In this document: positions 36,801-49,025 of the stretch, one piece after another
Layout of the letters: each line of letters opens with the position of its first letter
How positions within the stretch are numbered: the first letter of the stretch is position 1
DNA from: Beaufortia kweichowensis
Lineage: Eukaryota > Chordata > Actinopteri > Cypriniformes > Gastromyzontidae
Reading direction: 5' to 3'
DNA length: 64,000 nucleotides
NCBI GenBank assembly: GCA_019155185.1
Contig: CM032807.1
Coordinates: 16,241,529-16,305,528 of the forward strand
Translations under genes and position numbers: made by a program
Notes under the pieces: generated by a model
Told to the model about the DNA's origin: nothing
Seen by the model: the letters and a program-made list of their open reading frames with translations, nothing else
The model's database searches: none

Positions 36801-39800
36801 GACTTGCCATGGCTTCCAGAAGTCCATCATTTGGTAACCCACTTGTATTGTAGACAGTTGTTTTTTCTTTGATCTCCTTCATTTTATTTAATGTTTTAGC
36901 TTGATGAATTTGACTGACGTGATCTGAAGGACTGCTACTCAGGGTGGATGCAGAGTGGTCTTCAGCCAACAACTGAGAAAGTAGAGGATCACCAAGACCA
37001 TCATTAAAGAGTGGATTAGACATCTCAGGGTAATTTGCTGGTAGCTGATGTTTCATGCTATCAGTGTGCTGTATGACACTTGTTTCTGACATACGATTGC
37101 TTTGTGTATATGAAGCACAGGTGTTTGGAAGTGTCTGATGTTTCTGTCCAGAGCTCACACACAGATTTGATGAGCTCTGCTTGAAGGCTTCTTCCATCTG
37201 TTTATCACTGCTAGTATAGGTGGATCCATTAGCTTGGGGATAAGTGACATTGGGGAACAGTTTTGGATCTAGAGGGCCTTTGATTTGCGGGTGCACAGGG
37301 AGTTGCAGGTTTACATATGAGGAATGTGGTGGATGGGGTGAGTTGAGAAGATCAAGAAAGGAGCTGGGAAGGTCTGCTGTCAGGTCCGTTTCATCAAACG
37401 GTTTGCAAACAGTACGCTTTGACAAGTGTCCTCCAAGAGATTTAGGACTTTGAAATTCTCTATAACACCTGCAACAAATAAACTTGCCATCTTTAATAAT
37501 AGCAGGCCATTTTGTTCTTCTGCTTCGTTTCACCTTTTTGACAGCCCCGTTGTTTGACACATTTCCAGCATTATTCTGAGAAGCGGGAGAACTCTCGTTT
37601 GATGGGACAGTTCCATTGACTGAAGGTGGTAAATCTAAAGTAGGATCTCTCTTTAACCTTACTACACACTCAGTGTGGAATGAATTGTTGCTTGTTTGTT
37701 CAGAGTAGGAAGATGCCAAAGAATCTTTTGGTAGTGAACCATTTAGATTGTCAGTGTATGAGGGCAACACAGGCATTTGAGCAGATGACATATTTGAATT
37801 AAGAGCTCCGATCACATTGGGATCCATGACTTGTTGAGGTGAAATGATGTTGCCAACTGGACGCAAACTCTCAGTGGAACCGTTTAGCTTTTGAACACTG
37901 TCTCCTATGGATGGTGCAGGTGAATTATTCTGTTGTTGTACAGTAGTATAGCTCATTCCTCCACCTTCACTAGAGGCTGTGTTCATGTGAGAAGGATAAC
38001 GACTATTTGAAAGTGTGTTTATGTTTTGGGTCATTCCCTGAGAATGACACGTCTGGTGTTGGACTGTTGAATTGTTCCTGGAGTCCCACAAGTGTCCTGA
38101 TTCGTAGTGAGACTGATTTGCACCATTTCCAAGCTGAGAGAGTACAATGGGATCCAATATATTGTCCATTTGATTAGCCTGAATATGGCCTGTGGGATCA
38201 GTTACATGAGGATAGCTAGAGTTCATACGGTTTGTTGAGTAGGGAATAGGTTGGTCAAGGGGGTTCTGGGGAGGACCAGGGACTTGTTGAACTGAACTGA
38301 GACTTTCTTTTACCGAAACAGAGTGGCGTGTGGATTTCACTGCCGTGATGTTCTTTTTTGCTAGTTTCCACTGTGTGTAAAAATCAGGGTGAACGGCCTT
38401 CATGTGCTTTGTCACACTTCTGTAGGAGCTATAGTCTCTGGTACATAACTCATAAGGACATTTATGTCTTTCTTTTTCTTTTACCACTTGGCCAATGTTG
38501 TTTGTATTCACTGGTTGCACGGTCTTGTTCTCAGTCGTTTGTCCATTACTTGGTTTGGGAGCCATTTGAAGAGGAAGTGTTTGTGAAATAGGTGGAACCA
38601 TTTGTCCCAGTGACACAAGCGGTGTTGCGTTGTTGGAAGCCTGTGTGGGAGGTGTTGTGTTATTGGAATACATGCCTGAATACTGTGTCTGAACCTGACC
38701 TAACGGATTAGGATTGTATTGCCCATATACTCCGTTGGTATTGTTGTATAATGGAGTCTTACCAGCATCAGCTGTCTGCAGTTGGCCATGCAAAACATCA
38801 GTTGCTGGAACAGGAAGAAAGTCATCCAGTACGCTCTGGTATGAAGATGTTGAGGGCATGGGATCTGAATCATTCATTAGGGCCTCCAGCAGAGATTCCT
38901 CTGTTCCAAGTTGATTTAAGTGAGACATGTGAGTGTCCATGGCTACCTGGGTCAAGTGGTCATTGGGTTGAGGGATTTGTTGATGGATGGGATTTTGATC
39001 ATGCGCTTTCGGTTCTGATTCAGGATACACACAGCCCTGTGCTGAAGCACTATTAAGCATATTTTCAACAGAATGCTTTACGAGCACCATGGCAGATGGA
39101 TGGTCCACTGGAGGACTTGTGCTGTTGGCATTTATATGCGTGTCCAAGGGAGCGTCTGGCTGGACAGATCCCTGATGCATCTGATTTAATGGAAGCTGTT
39201 CTGTTGGTGGGCCGTCAGTGCTCTGCCCTTCCACTTTTGTGACGTGACCCCCTGCGTGGAGATCCAGCTCAGCCTGACAACGAAACACTTTACCACAGTC
39301 TGGTGCTCTGCAGGTGAATGTTTTGTAATGCTGTGCCTCATGGTCGTACAGTTTATAGGCCTCCTGAAAAATCTTGTGACAGCCTGGAAACATACACCTA
39401 GCCTTAAAGACCGGGTGGTCTTTCTTATGGACAATAAGTTCAGCATTAGAGTCAAAACTGGCTTTGCAATTGAGCTGTATGCATATATAAGGTTTAGTTC
39501 CACAGTGTACCTGTAGGTGATCATTTAGGTGATCAACACTGACAAAATGACGACGGCAATACTGACACACTACCTTTGTGTTCTGCATTTCAAGGAAGCG
39601 CTTGGCTTCTTCATCATCCCTGTGATCTTTCACATGAGCAAGAAGATTACGAAAATATTTAAATCCCTTCCTGCAGCTCTGAACTGGACAAATACTGCCT
39701 TCGCTGCCGTCCTTGACATCCAAACACTTAGAGCCGGTGGCATCTACATTAACAAGTTTGTTGAAGTCACCGTTGCAGCTGTTTTTTGTCTTGCTCTTGC

Positions 39801-42800
39801 TCATCTGATTTTCACCACTTTTAGCTTTCAGAGCAGCTATGACAGGAGCAGCAGTTTTCGGGTTGGCTAGTTTCTTACTTGTCTTCATTGCGGCCAGACG
39901 TTCTTTGCATGAAAGTTTAACATGTGATGTCACGTGGGGTTCAAGAGTCTCTTTCGTCTCAAAAGTCTCTATACATATTGGGCAGGAATAGTATCCATCT
40001 TTAAAGTGAGTCTGTGCATGTCGCACTATTCTGTGACCAAGAAACTCTTTATCACACAAAACGCAATACTGCATGTAAGCCTGCCAATTTCTGAATCTAG
40101 CTGAAACGAAGCCTTTTTCTCTCAACTTTTTCATCTCTCTGTTCTTCTGCCTCTGATCTGCTATTTCATTTAGCTCATTAGTTGCATCCACAAATCGCTG
40201 AGAGACATTTTTAAAGTCCTCACAAAATAAGTTTGCATCTTGCTCTGTCCCCTCAGGTTCGCCATCGTTCAGTTCGTCAATGGAGGACACGATCGAAGCC
40301 TCCTCTCCCATAAGACCCAAACAGTGCCGCTTTAATGTCTTCCAGTCCCAGAACTCAGGATCAAAGGGCCACTGCGTTTTGAGGACTAAAATTATTTCGC
40401 ATCGCAGCGAGTTAGGTACTGGTAGATTTTCTTCCTCCAGCTTCTGGTCCGGCTCATTGTAAAGAGTTTCCACCGCATAATAAGAGTCGACCGTTGGCTC
40501 CAGGAGAAACTCTGTCAGTTGGCAGGCCCGTTTCACTTCCAGGTCAGAGGGTAGGAGGCAGGAAATGGTTTTGCAGACCGTGGCTTTGGTGTTTCCTTCA
40601 CATGATTCCATTCGGAGAGCTCGTATACACATATCAATGCAAGTCGAAAGTCCAACTTTATCCATCTACAGATTGGAAAAGAGGAATGTTTAAGAATGTT
40701 ATTAATTTTGTACAGTAATTAAATAAAAAGAGAGTAGGGGAAGGTTCACCTCTGACTGGATGACTTTAATGAAAAAGAGCAGATGGAACACAGTTTTGGA
40801 CAGGAGCGACATTTGACGACATCGGTCCAAAAAGCCTTGCTCTAAAGGTTCTAATCGCTTAAGAAGCTTGCCCCAAAACAGAGTCAGCTCCCTGTCAAGA
40901 CAGCACACAACATCTTTCAGCAAAATTATTCAGAAAGTATGGCAAGTTTTCATCAAAATTATTCAGAAAGTATGGCAAGTTTTCATCAAAATTATTCAGA
41001 AAGTATGGCAAGTTTTCATCAAAATTATTCAGAAAGTATGGCAAGTTTTCATCAAAATTATTCAGAAAGTATGCAAGTTTTCATCAAAATTATTCAGAAA
41101 GTATGGCAAGTTTTCATCAAAATTATTCAGAAAGTATGGCAAGTTTTCATCAAAATTATTCAGAAAGTATGGTAAGTTTTCATCAAAATTATTCAGAAAG
41201 TATGGCAAGTTTTCATCAAAATTATTCAGAAAGTATGGTAAGTTTTCATCAAAATTATTCAGAAAGTAGCAAGTCATGCTCAAGAGGTACTTATCAAGGC
41301 AAAGGTTTTTTAGCGATGGTATCCGTTATAACTTACCAAGCACAATAAGAATCCTCTTGAAGAATCTGACGGGTCAAAAAGGCAGAACATAGCGTAAATG
41401 CAGCTTTCTCATCACCGTCCGCCTCAAGGTTGCAAATCATCTCTAAAGCATCACGACAGTCCACTCTTGACAGCTGAAAAAGAAGAGAAAAAAATGCAAA
41501 AAATCATGTAAAACACGTTTTATTTGTTGTTTAGAAGTATGAAAATCTACCTCCAAGAACCCTTTGACAATAATCAGTCAAGTCAGTAGGTTCAAGTTTA
41601 AATTCATAACTTTTTAATCAAGTGTAATATTTTTTAAATGTCTGGTTTATGAAACTATACCAAAATGACGAGAAGCATATAAAAGTTTATCCTCTCAGTT
41701 CGCAGTCTTACCTCTTCCATTACAACTTCCTGTGGAGCAATACTGCACAAACAAACCAGATAGGTCTGCTTAAAGTGCCCCTTTTCTTCAAATTCAGAGA
41801 ATTCAGCACAGGTCTTGGCCAACAGTGCAGCCTGCTCCATACAGCTCTCCTTGATCAGGTGCTTGACTCGCATCCTAAGAAGTGTCGGTCCTTCCAGAGT
41901 GAGAAACTCATGAACTGTAGAGATAAAAAGGATTGTTAGAGTGTTGTGTTACTCACACAGAGTTCAAGAGAAAAACAGAAGGAAAACAGCACCTTTCTCT
42001 TGCGGTGGCGTGTCGTTTTTAAGGATGCTCTTCAGTGTAGGATTGGTCCACATGCCTTGCTCTTGTGAGATGGTGTACAGCATCATCAGCTGAGAGATTT
42101 CCTTTTCCTGAACCAGAGAATGGGCAATCTACACAGAAGTAAAAGCACACAATATAGCCATTACTTTACAGTACTGGAAAGTGGTGTTAAAATAGCACAG
42201 CTTTCGGTGAAGCAGGATTTGCTTTGTTACTTATTGTCTACCACATTTTGTTTCAGAGGACGAAAGACTTTACCTGGACAGATGTCCTAAACCTGCCCCA
42301 CAGTGCATCAGGGACATTCTCGTGCAGAGAAATCAGCAACTCTACACAACTCCTACAAAAGAAACGGCAAAAGATTTATAGAAAAATAAAACATATACAG
42401 ATAGAGGGTGAATTAAAAAGCTAAAGAAGGAAACTTACAGCGAAAGCCTTTCAAGCACGACAGGCACCTTTTCACACTGTGCAGAAAGGGACGAGGACAC
42501 CTGTGCAAAGCTGAGAAGAGCGATGATGTAAACCTCCAGCACTGTTAACGGTTCCTCCTCCATCCTCCACAGACCGGCAAACTCCACCAATGTCTGAAAA
42601 TGAGCAACAATATCTTAAATACACAGAGAGCTTATTTCAATGAAAATGTAAAAGTACTGCATTTTACTAGCATTTCTGCTTTTACTTCTGGAGTTGTTTT
42701 TGCACGTATCTGAAGTTTTTTTTTACGGTGACAGCTAATGTAACAGGAGGATTTTAAACAGTCACGTAATTCAAGTCATGCATCTAAATCATAAAATAAC

Positions 42801-45800
42801 GAAAATCATAAATGTGTGATAATTCAACTAATTGCCTAAATGAAGGACTAACCGTCGACTAAGAAATCTTCAGTCGGGGGCAGCTCCTTTTTTCCTATAT
42901 TTTATCTATATCTATTTGCATTGTCTGTTTGTTTAACAATATGCTTTTGTTACAGCTGAATTAAAACAATAACAATTGTAAGACACGCTATAGAAATAAA
43001 TTTTCATAAACTTAAATAAGTGTAGACTACAATTATTGTTAACTCACTGACAAAATGGTAAACGCATAAAAGCAAAATGTTAATGTTCTGCATATATTTG
43101 TACACTTGTCTATACAGTATAAGTGCTTTTTCAGTCATTAGCCTACAGAAAGTTTGAAATATATCTCTTACTATTATTATAACTTTATAAAAGTTCCCAT
43201 TGCACTTTCAAATGATTTCCAATTGCAATGTTAAATGCAAACTCTCCATGTATGCTCCAACCACCAAAACCAAATGTTAATCAAATGAAATCAATGAATC
43301 AAACAAACTTCGCACATGTGTTTGTTAAAAAAGAAACACAATAGATTACAGAAGTACACAAGTTTCCAAACGAGACCCCAGAGAAGATGTAGAAACATAC
43401 AGCCCATAAAATATTCTTCTAAAAAGCTCTGCTCAATCTACATCATATCTTAACCATCACATCAAAACCAAATGGAGGCATGTAGCCTTCAGGTACATCG
43501 TTGATCATCAATAATAATCACTAGTGTCCTCTGGTTAAAAGATTGGCATCATTATCATCATTAAATATCAGCACTTTCAGCATCTCTAGAAACTAAAGCA
43601 CAAATGTCTTTTCTTTTACGCACTTCAAACACACTTAAACACATCTCACTGACTATGAATCTCAAAGTCATTACAGCAGATCAAGCTCTAAAGGTCAAAG
43701 GGTGATCAGGGTGTAAGATTTCCCATGGCATAATAAAAGCAGAAACTCAGATTTCTCTGCATGTTCTTCTATCAGACACACTACAGACTATAATGATGAT
43801 GTTTACTGGAGTGTAAACTCTCAAAGTCACAATGTCAAACTGCTCTTCACCACCAGTCAATCAAAAGAACAGCGTTAAGTAACGGTAAACAAATGGTTAA
43901 GTGCTTAAGACTTTGCAGTGTAAATGGAGGCACAATACTGGTGAAAAATGAGATTTACATTTACACATTTAAACATGTTAAAGAAGAAACTTTATAACTT
44001 ATTCCTCTTATTTTCCAGAATGTTTTTTCCAAATTTTCCATATTATGCAATGTTTAAACTTATGACTTCAGCTGTGTGTGTGAGATGTTTTGTTGCTGTT
44101 CTTAAGCCATTATCATCATGTCAACCTGTAACATTAATTTAACAGCCCAATTCCATAAACACTAGACACTACCATCACTTCATCTTCACTTAAGAGCAGA
44201 TATTCACACACAGACTCGTACCATATTCAGTCTTATTTAACACTGATTAGAAGACTTATTCATAGAAAACCATTTTAAAGAAATATAGGTCAGTAGACCA
44301 TCACAACAAAGACAAAACCACATAAACACTCACTGTAGCAGACACACACTGAATGCACAGATTATCTCATATACAACAGTGACTTTTCTAAGAGTTTGAT
44401 TCTGTCATTCTGATTGGATAAAGATACAAGGCATTTAACAATACTGTCCTCAAAAGCAAACAAGGAAGAGATATGTTTACAAAGTACAGCACCAGTCAAA
44501 GGTTTAGAAACACATCGTTCTACTTTTTACATTTTTAAATCATGAGAAACAATTTTGTAAATTGCATCTAAACTTTTGACTGGTTAACATGATGATGTTG
44601 CTGGATTACTGTAGTACAGTTACAAAATAAAATGTTTGAGCAATAGACTTGAACGATGAACGTGAACAGTGCAGCAGATTATGAAAATGATGTGCAGTGA
44701 CAGATTATAATGCACAGTGAGCGAAACAATCTGAGTATCTGATGGTGCTGTGCAGTAAATATTAGATTATGATGATGTGCAGTGAGATGGAAATGTAAAG
44801 ATTATAATATATGAAAGATGATGACACACTGTTAGAATTATGATGACACGCATTGAGTATTAGATTATAATTATGTGCAGTGAGATGAAAACTGAAAGAT
44901 TATGAGTGACAGATGATGAAACAGTTAGAATTATGACGATGTGCAGTGAGTATCAGATTATGAAAAGGATGTGCAGTGACAGATTATAATGCACAGTGAG
45001 TAAAACTTGTTTGAAATATCAGCGGACACTGTGCAGTGAGTATCAGATTATGATGATGTGCAGTGAGATGGAAAAATGATAAATAGTGACAGATGATGAA
45101 ACACAGTTAAAATTATGATGATTATGATGAAGATGTGCAGTGAGAATCAGATTATGATCATCATAATTCTAACAGTGTGTCATCATCTTTCATATATTAT
45201 AATCTTTACATTTCCATGTCGCTGCACATCATCACAATCTAATATTTACTGCACAGCACCATCAGATACTCAAAATGTTTCACTCACTGTGCATTATAAT
45301 CTGTCACTGTGCAGTGAAATGAAAACTGAAAGATTATGAGTGACAGATGATGAAACACTGTTAGAATTATCATCAGATTATGATGATTATGTGCAGTGAG
45401 TATCAGATTATGAAAAGGATGTGCAGTGACAGATTATAATGCACAGTGAGTAAAACATGTTTGAAATATCAGCGGACACTGTGCAGTGAGTATCAGATTA
45501 TGATGATGTGCAGTGAGATGGAAAAATGATAACGAGTGACAGATGATGAAACACTGTTAGAATTATCATCAGATTATGATGATTATGTGCAGTGAGAATC
45601 AGATTATGAAAGTGATGTGCACTGACAGATTATAATGCGAGTGAAATATGTTTTTGTGATGATGCTGTGCAGTATGAGATTATGTCAATGTGCAGTGTGA
45701 TGACCATTGAAGGATTATAATGAATGACAGATGAAGACGTGTAGGGAGTATCAGATGTTATGCAGTGACTAATAGATGATGATGATGATATGCAGATATA

Positions 45801-46207
45801 ACTGTGTCATGGCTTTGATTCTGCAGCTGTGCGTGCGCTGCGTGCTTGTTTACAGTCCTGCCCGTGATGCACACATTAACCAAACTGATCAAGATAAATA
45901 ACGACGCGAAAGAGCGTAAACACACTGCACGTTCGCAGTATATAGTCATCATGAGTTCTCGCGACACAGTTTATTGCATTTCAGTGTCTGTGCGCATGTT
46001 TACGAGTGCAGCTTCGCCGTGTTTTCTCACAGAATCTGCGCTCACCTGACAGAACTCATAGCAGTAGCGCGACGAGCGCTCGTCAGGAGATTCCGCGCTG
46101 TTCTCGAGAGCCGCCGCGATCTCCTCCAGACGCGCTGAGAACGCCTTTAAAGCGTCGGAAGCGTCGAGCCGCTCGCTGCGGTCCTGCTCGGCCTCCTCGT
46201 CCGCCAT
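33842..46207 (-). CDS. znf292: Zinc finger protein 292, with a C-terminal frame break
   Basis: ZNF292 is a very large C2H2 zinc-finger transcription factor. Exons: 46046-46207 (starts MADEEAEQDRSE), 42439-42593, 42274-42352, 41993-42128, 41712-41914, 41337-41473, 40750-40891 and a final exon of about 6.8 kb from 40665. All junctions read through. Landmarks match the human protein: FKQTYLVCLCSIAP, VDCRDALEMICNLEADGDEK, LTLFWGKL, RACQLTEFLLEPTVDSYYAV, WPFDPEFWDWKTLKRHCLGL, FRNWQAYMQYCVLCDKEFLG, then many C2H2 fingers and FKPMGFEVSFLQFLKES near the end. The main frame runs to a stop at 33958 after non-conserved residues. The conserved C-terminus (FTEVLQLVEFKNPQK through LLLKQLHEMRPMVI) lies in another frame ending at 33842. 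A single-base length difference near 34027, possibly at an A run, would explain this. Confidence 0.93.
40921..41271 (+). repeat. 33-bp minisatellite in znf292 intron 6
   Basis: About eleven near-identical 33-base units (core ATTCAGAAAGTATGGCAAGT followed by TTTCATCAAA) are arranged head to tail. One unit lacks a base (TATGCAAG) and at least two carry GGTAAG instead of GGCAAG. Because the unit is a multiple of three the array is open in several frames, but it lies between the exons ending at 41337 and starting at 40891 and is not coding. Confidence 0.95.
42594..44490 (-). other. znf292 intron 1, near part
   Basis: AT-rich intronic DNA with no conserved exon or RNA gene recognised. The intron continues to the exon at 46046 and contains the repeat structures listed separately. 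Confidence 0.5.
44491..44584 (+). mobile_element. 94-bp MITE of the ACCAGTCAAA family
   Basis: The left end ACCAGTCAAAGGTTTAGA is the near-perfect inverse of the right end TCTAAACTTTTGACTGGT. Only about 58 bases separate them. It is an internally deleted member of the family also seen at 1335, 3128 and 55590, and it supplies the cleanest view of that family's terminal inverted repeats. Confidence 0.8.
44640..45780 (+). repeat. Degenerate minisatellite of GTGCAGTGAG units in znf292 intron 1
   Basis: About 1.1 kb in which the phrases ATGTGCAGTGAG, CAGATTATGA, GACAGATTATAATGCACAGT and TGATGAAACACTGTTAGAAT recur in variable order. Higher-order units of about 180-420 bases are visible; for example the text from about 44953-45070 recurs at about 45410-45520. 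One internal block (about 45165-45316) is inverted. There is no coding potential. Confidence 0.85.
45165..45316 (-). repeat. Inverted block, reverse complement of 44690-44845
   Basis: Read on the minus strand, this 150-base block matches 44690-44845 with only a few differences (for example TATTAGATTGTGATGATGTG against TATTAGATTATGATGATGTG). The two arms, about 320 bases apart, could form a long hairpin in RNA or single-stranded DNA. Confidence 0.85.
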
Positions 46208-49025
46208 CTTCACTTCCAATTCCGCCGCGTACGCACAGCGCGTCACGTGACGGCAAAACACTGTGCGTCCTGACGCACCGGGCAAGTCACGTGACATTTC
46301 TCGCAGCAGCGGGCTGCGACTTCACGCTGTGCTGCGCAGATCGAACAGCTTATGACGTCACGATACCGCGAGAGCTATGAGCGCTGGGTCTTAAAGTCGT
46401 TCTCGCGGTACTTTAACATCATATTCCGACCGATCTGCGCATGAGTCGAACACAAATGTGTGTCTTTGTGCGTTTACATACAGTGAACCCAAAAATGTTT
46501 GGACGTTTGCTTTAAATGAATCCAACCAAACAAATAATACAATTAATATTGTTTTAAATATAATGCCAGAAAGGCTTTCCAAGATTGACAATTTTGAGAA
46601 TCATTTAATGCAGATGCTTCTTGCTTTGATATTTTGATATTTAATGTGGGGGCAGTGTTTGTTTACATTAAATATCTTCCAGTAAGGAAATCAGTCATTA
46701 TTTAAAGTTAGAAGAACTAATAAATATTAGATATTTAAATATTTACATTCAATAATTTTACATTAATTCTGCTAAATGATTTATTGTAAATATTATTTTA
46801 TATATATAAAATATTACTTATTTTATAACTTATACTGTAAGCTTATCATCATTGTTACTTTGAATTATTATTATTATGCATGTTGCATATGTATATGTGA
46901 CCCAGTCTGTAAAAAACTCATTTTTTGTGATTTTTCTGTTTTCAATATAAAATCATTCTACATAATGTAAAGAATATTCTGTGCGAATTTAACATTGATA
47001 CCTTTAATATTATCCGAGTAAGGTCTTGTCAAAGATTGAAATCATAGTGAAACTAATAGGGGAAATCAGATTTGATGCTGGTTATCTCAGAATTAGACTT
47101 TTAGACTTTATCCTGGTTTACACAGACAGGGTCACATATAATAACATGTCATATAGGGTGAGAGGAAAGACATTCACTTCTATATGGTAAGGTAGACATA
47201 CGGAGCAAATACATTCATACATTACATAAAGTAATGAGAGTGAAATTTACCCATTATTTATTACACATCACCTCAGAAGTCTGGCTAAAACAAATGAGAC
47301 GGAAATGTATCACAAGGTGGGTTTTTATATCAATGTATATTTATATTCCTATATGTATATTACTTTCATTACAAAACAAAAAATATTGAAAAATATTTTA
47401 GAATGGGATGACTGAATAATGTAAAATCAGTCAATAAGAGTAGAGAATAGACGTGAACTCCTTCAACACTGTTTAAAATCATCTCAAGGATGAAACTGAC
47501 TGAGAAAATGACAAGAAAACATTTCTGTAATATCAAATTTCTGTATTCATCAAAGAGTAAACTACTGATGATCAGATATAACATGGTTTTCATTTATTTA
47601 ATCACAACATAATTCCCATAGTTACATTTGTGTCATTCAATAGTCTTGCTGAGTTTAATTTTTCATGGAAATATTTATTAAAGATAAGTGTTAAAAATAT
47701 TAAAGCCCTAAACATTTAAATGGTTTGTATGAAGGTATATGGTCATTTTTATTCTGCCTTTATTAATTTTGACAGATACATTACATCATCCAACTCCCCT
47801 AATCTGCAGGACTGAAGTGTTTTAGTTGAACGACATTGCAAATGGATTAGATTTGTGTCCATTCTCTCCTGCTGAGTGTGTAGGAAGCCATGAAAACACT
47901 GTCCAGAGACCCTGTGAATCAGAACACAGATTTACTCATGGGTCTGTTTGAAATGTCACATGCCTCCCCTTGAATGTAGGCGGCAGCAGCGGGGAAATCA
48001 ATAAGAGCTGTCACGTCGCACAGTTTCTCACTTCTTGTTGTGGAACAGCATCCTACATAAACAAAATCACATATCACGGTCATTGTTATCAATGCACCAA
48101 GATTCATTTTCATTTTGCTTTTACATTATAGGATGAACTCATTATCCTGTGCACCTGCTATTTATTCCTGACAAATTATGTCTTCCACTTTTAGATGAAT
48201 GTAAAAATATTTCTTTCAGAAATGTGATCAAAATCACATAATCAGTATAGACATTACACAGGCGTCCATACTATACGCCAGACAACAAATAGTATGCATA
48301 ATGAATAGTATGCAATTAACATTATGTGACGGTTGGTTTACGGCTTCCCCTGAGATTTCTTCCCCTGAATGCATCGGATGAACACATGCCATTAGGCCCT
48401 CGGGGTGGAAGAGCCACCAAATTTAAATAGTTTAAAATTAAAATTACAGGAAAACTATACAGGAAAACATATTGGATGTGTTGGACTTCTTTAACAATAC
48501 CGGATTTATTTATTTTCCCAGCAAGTGTGAACAAACATACGGGTCACATGACAATGAAAGTTGGTACTTCATCTATTTCGGTCAGACAAGGAAAGTGATG
48601 CTTTCTACATAGAATTTTATCATGTCAAAAGAGCAGTGTGCTTTTGTTTTTTCACCAGTAATGATGTCACTTCCTGTAGGATGACGTCATTAAGGAACTG
48701 TTAGTTCAACTGACATACTGACAATTAACTAATATGATTATCTTATTTTTGAATATCGTAATATTTTAATAATGTTTATAATGTATGTGATTGTACAGCG
48801 AGTGACACGCACACTTTATTACTGGCTCATCTGTTGCAAAATATTCTCAGACAGCAGACTTTCACTGGATTTTATTTCAACTTTGGCAAATGAAATCAGC
48901 AGGTAATGTTTCATGTGACTTTTCCAAACCGTGTGCCTCTTTTTTTGGAAACTCAAAGAAAGTTTATTATTTTCAACTTAAAATAATTCCAAATAATTCC
49001 ATTGGAGAGAGTTTCACTGAGGTTT
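46208..49025. other. Intergenic: znf292 promoter to htr1e 3' side
   Basis: The first 230 bases form the CpG-rich znf292 promoter, containing CACGTG E-boxes (46254, 46289) and a TGACGTCA CRE (about 46353). An imperfect inverted repeat around TACCGCGAGA / TCTCGCGGTA lies at 46362-46410. Further right is AT-rich DNA with a MITE at 46896-47142 and a decayed TIR repeat at about 47380-47660. No conserved gene was seen; glycoprotein-hormone alpha (cga), which lies between ZNF292 and HTR1E in human, was not found. Confidence 0.5.
46896..47142. mobile_element. MITE with GTGACCC/GGGTCAC ends
   Basis: The left end TGTGACCCAGTCTGTAAA is the near inverse of the right end TTTACACAGACAGGGTCACA over about 18 bases. 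The body of about 240 bases is AT-rich and non-coding. A possible short TATA-like duplication flanks it but cannot be distinguished from low complexity. Confidence 0.65.

Noticed and set aside
40868..41348. Open frames over the 33-base repeat
   Set aside because: The repeat lies between well-supported znf292 exons; the frames result from the unit length being a multiple of three.
47919..48113. Minus-strand 64-residue frame with a signal-peptide-like start and several Cys
   Set aside because: It sits where cga would be expected, but the Cys pattern does not fit the hormone. It has no recognised homologue and no convincing flanking exons. Probably chance.
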